Part shown: positions 5,785 through 6,107 of the stretch, in pieces | How the letters are laid out: every line of letters starts with the position of its first letter | Position numbering within the stretch: the first letter of the stretch is position 1 | Origin: an uncultured Planctomycetota bacterium | GTDB lineage: Bacteria > Planctomycetota > Planctomycetia > Pirellulales > Thermoguttaceae | Assembly (NCBI GenBank): GCA_902797455.1 | Contig: CADBTE010000008.1 | Location: 1 to 6,107 of the forward strand | DNA: 6,107 nucleotides | Reading direction: 5' to 3' | Notes under the pieces: model-generated | The model's database searches: none | What the model was told of the DNA's origin: nothing | What the model saw: only the letters and a program-made list of their open reading frames with translations | Program-made: the position numbers and the translations under genes

Positions 5785-6107
5785 ATGTCACAGGCGCGCA
5801 TCAGCATGCTCGATAAACTGTCCGGTTCTATTCGCGGAATGTTTCATTCGGCCAAAAAGGAAAAGGCCGCCAAAGAGATCAAAACCCGTCAGCTGGTGAT
5901 CGACGCTCTTGAGGAGCGGCATCTGCTCAGCTTGTCGATCGGGTCGGTGAACGACGTCCTCGTCAATCCCGAGTGGCAGGACATTCGCGGCGACGTGGCG
6001 TTCGACATCAACGAGTCCAATGACATCGTCGCCGCTTGGACGGCCGCCGACAAGGTGACCGATCCCGACGGCAAGGTGGTCGGTGAAGACCTCAACATCT
6101 ACGCCCG
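5785..6107 (+). CDS. N-terminus of LEPR-XLL-type large surface protein (partial, runs off the window)
   Basis: An open frame starts at this ATG and continues without a stop through the last base, giving 107 codons of a longer gene. AAGGGGA eight bases upstream supports the start. Residues 9-36 are basic and lysine-rich. ALEERHLLS at 41-49 is a near match to the LEPR-XLL signature (LEPRxLLS) found near the N-terminus of very long secreted or surface proteins, especially in Planctomycetota, where it has been proposed as a sorting signal. From about residue 68 the pattern GDVAFD...IVAAWTAAD...NIYA resembles the first unit of a repeat in such proteins (VAMDxxGxFVVAWxS...GIYAQR). No classical hydrophobic signal peptide is visible, as usual for this class. 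The final two bases CG suit the expected Arg. Its full length and repeats lie outside the window. Confidence 0.75.
   Translation, partial: MSQARISMLDKLSGSIRGMFHSAKKEKAAKEIKTRQLVIDALEERHLLSLSIGSVNDVLVNPEWQDIRGDVAFDINESNDIVAAWTAADKVTDPDGKVVGEDLNIYA

Noticed and set aside
5555..5899. Plus-strand open frame (114 codons) across the leader and the surface-protein start
   Set aside because: It has no ribosome-binding site and non-coding-like composition, and it overlaps out of frame with the better supported gene at 5785.

Overview
The window most resembles a chromosome segment of a Planctomycetota-type bacterium (PVC group). The main clue is the gene entering at the right edge. Its N-terminus carries ALEERHLLS, a close variant of the LEPR-XLL signature typical of very large planctomycete surface proteins, followed by the start of an 'aFD...IVAAWT...NIYA' repeat common in such proteins. 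The moderately GC-rich coding DNA and two further exported enzymes fit this. The phylum call is inference. Nothing identifies the genus.

Layout from left to right: (1) A plus-strand pair, a Soj/ParA-type ATPase and an unrecognised 234-residue protein whose start codon overlaps the ATPase stop by one base. (2) After a 91-nt gap containing a small hairpin, a plus-strand glycogen synthase (glgA) with intact catalytic motifs and an unusual Pro/Ser/Ala-rich insertion. (3) A strong 12-bp hairpin terminator between converging genes. (4) A minus-strand pair, read right to left: an exported TraB/GumN-fold protein, then an exported GH43-like five-bladed beta-propeller glycosidase 50 nt downstream. (5) A divergent intergenic region of about 400 nt, AT-rich in the middle, with inverted copies of a 10-bp motif and, on the plus strand, a potentially structured leader. 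(6) The first 107 codons of the LEPR-XLL-type surface protein, cut off by the window end.

How they may work together: the ParA-like ATPase and its neighbour look like one translationally coupled module, probably positioning some cargo inside the cell. No ParB homologue or parS-like repeat is visible, so chromosome segregation is not implied. GlgA builds cytosolic alpha-1,4-glucan from a nucleotide sugar. The minus-strand pair acts outside the cytoplasm, one enzyme probably trimming a polysaccharide and the other of unknown substrate. The divergent region may coordinate the exported enzymes and the surface protein. The least ordinary items are the uncharacterised ParA partner and the leader region with its inverted motif. 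No mobile element, CRISPR array, tRNA or rRNA was seen.
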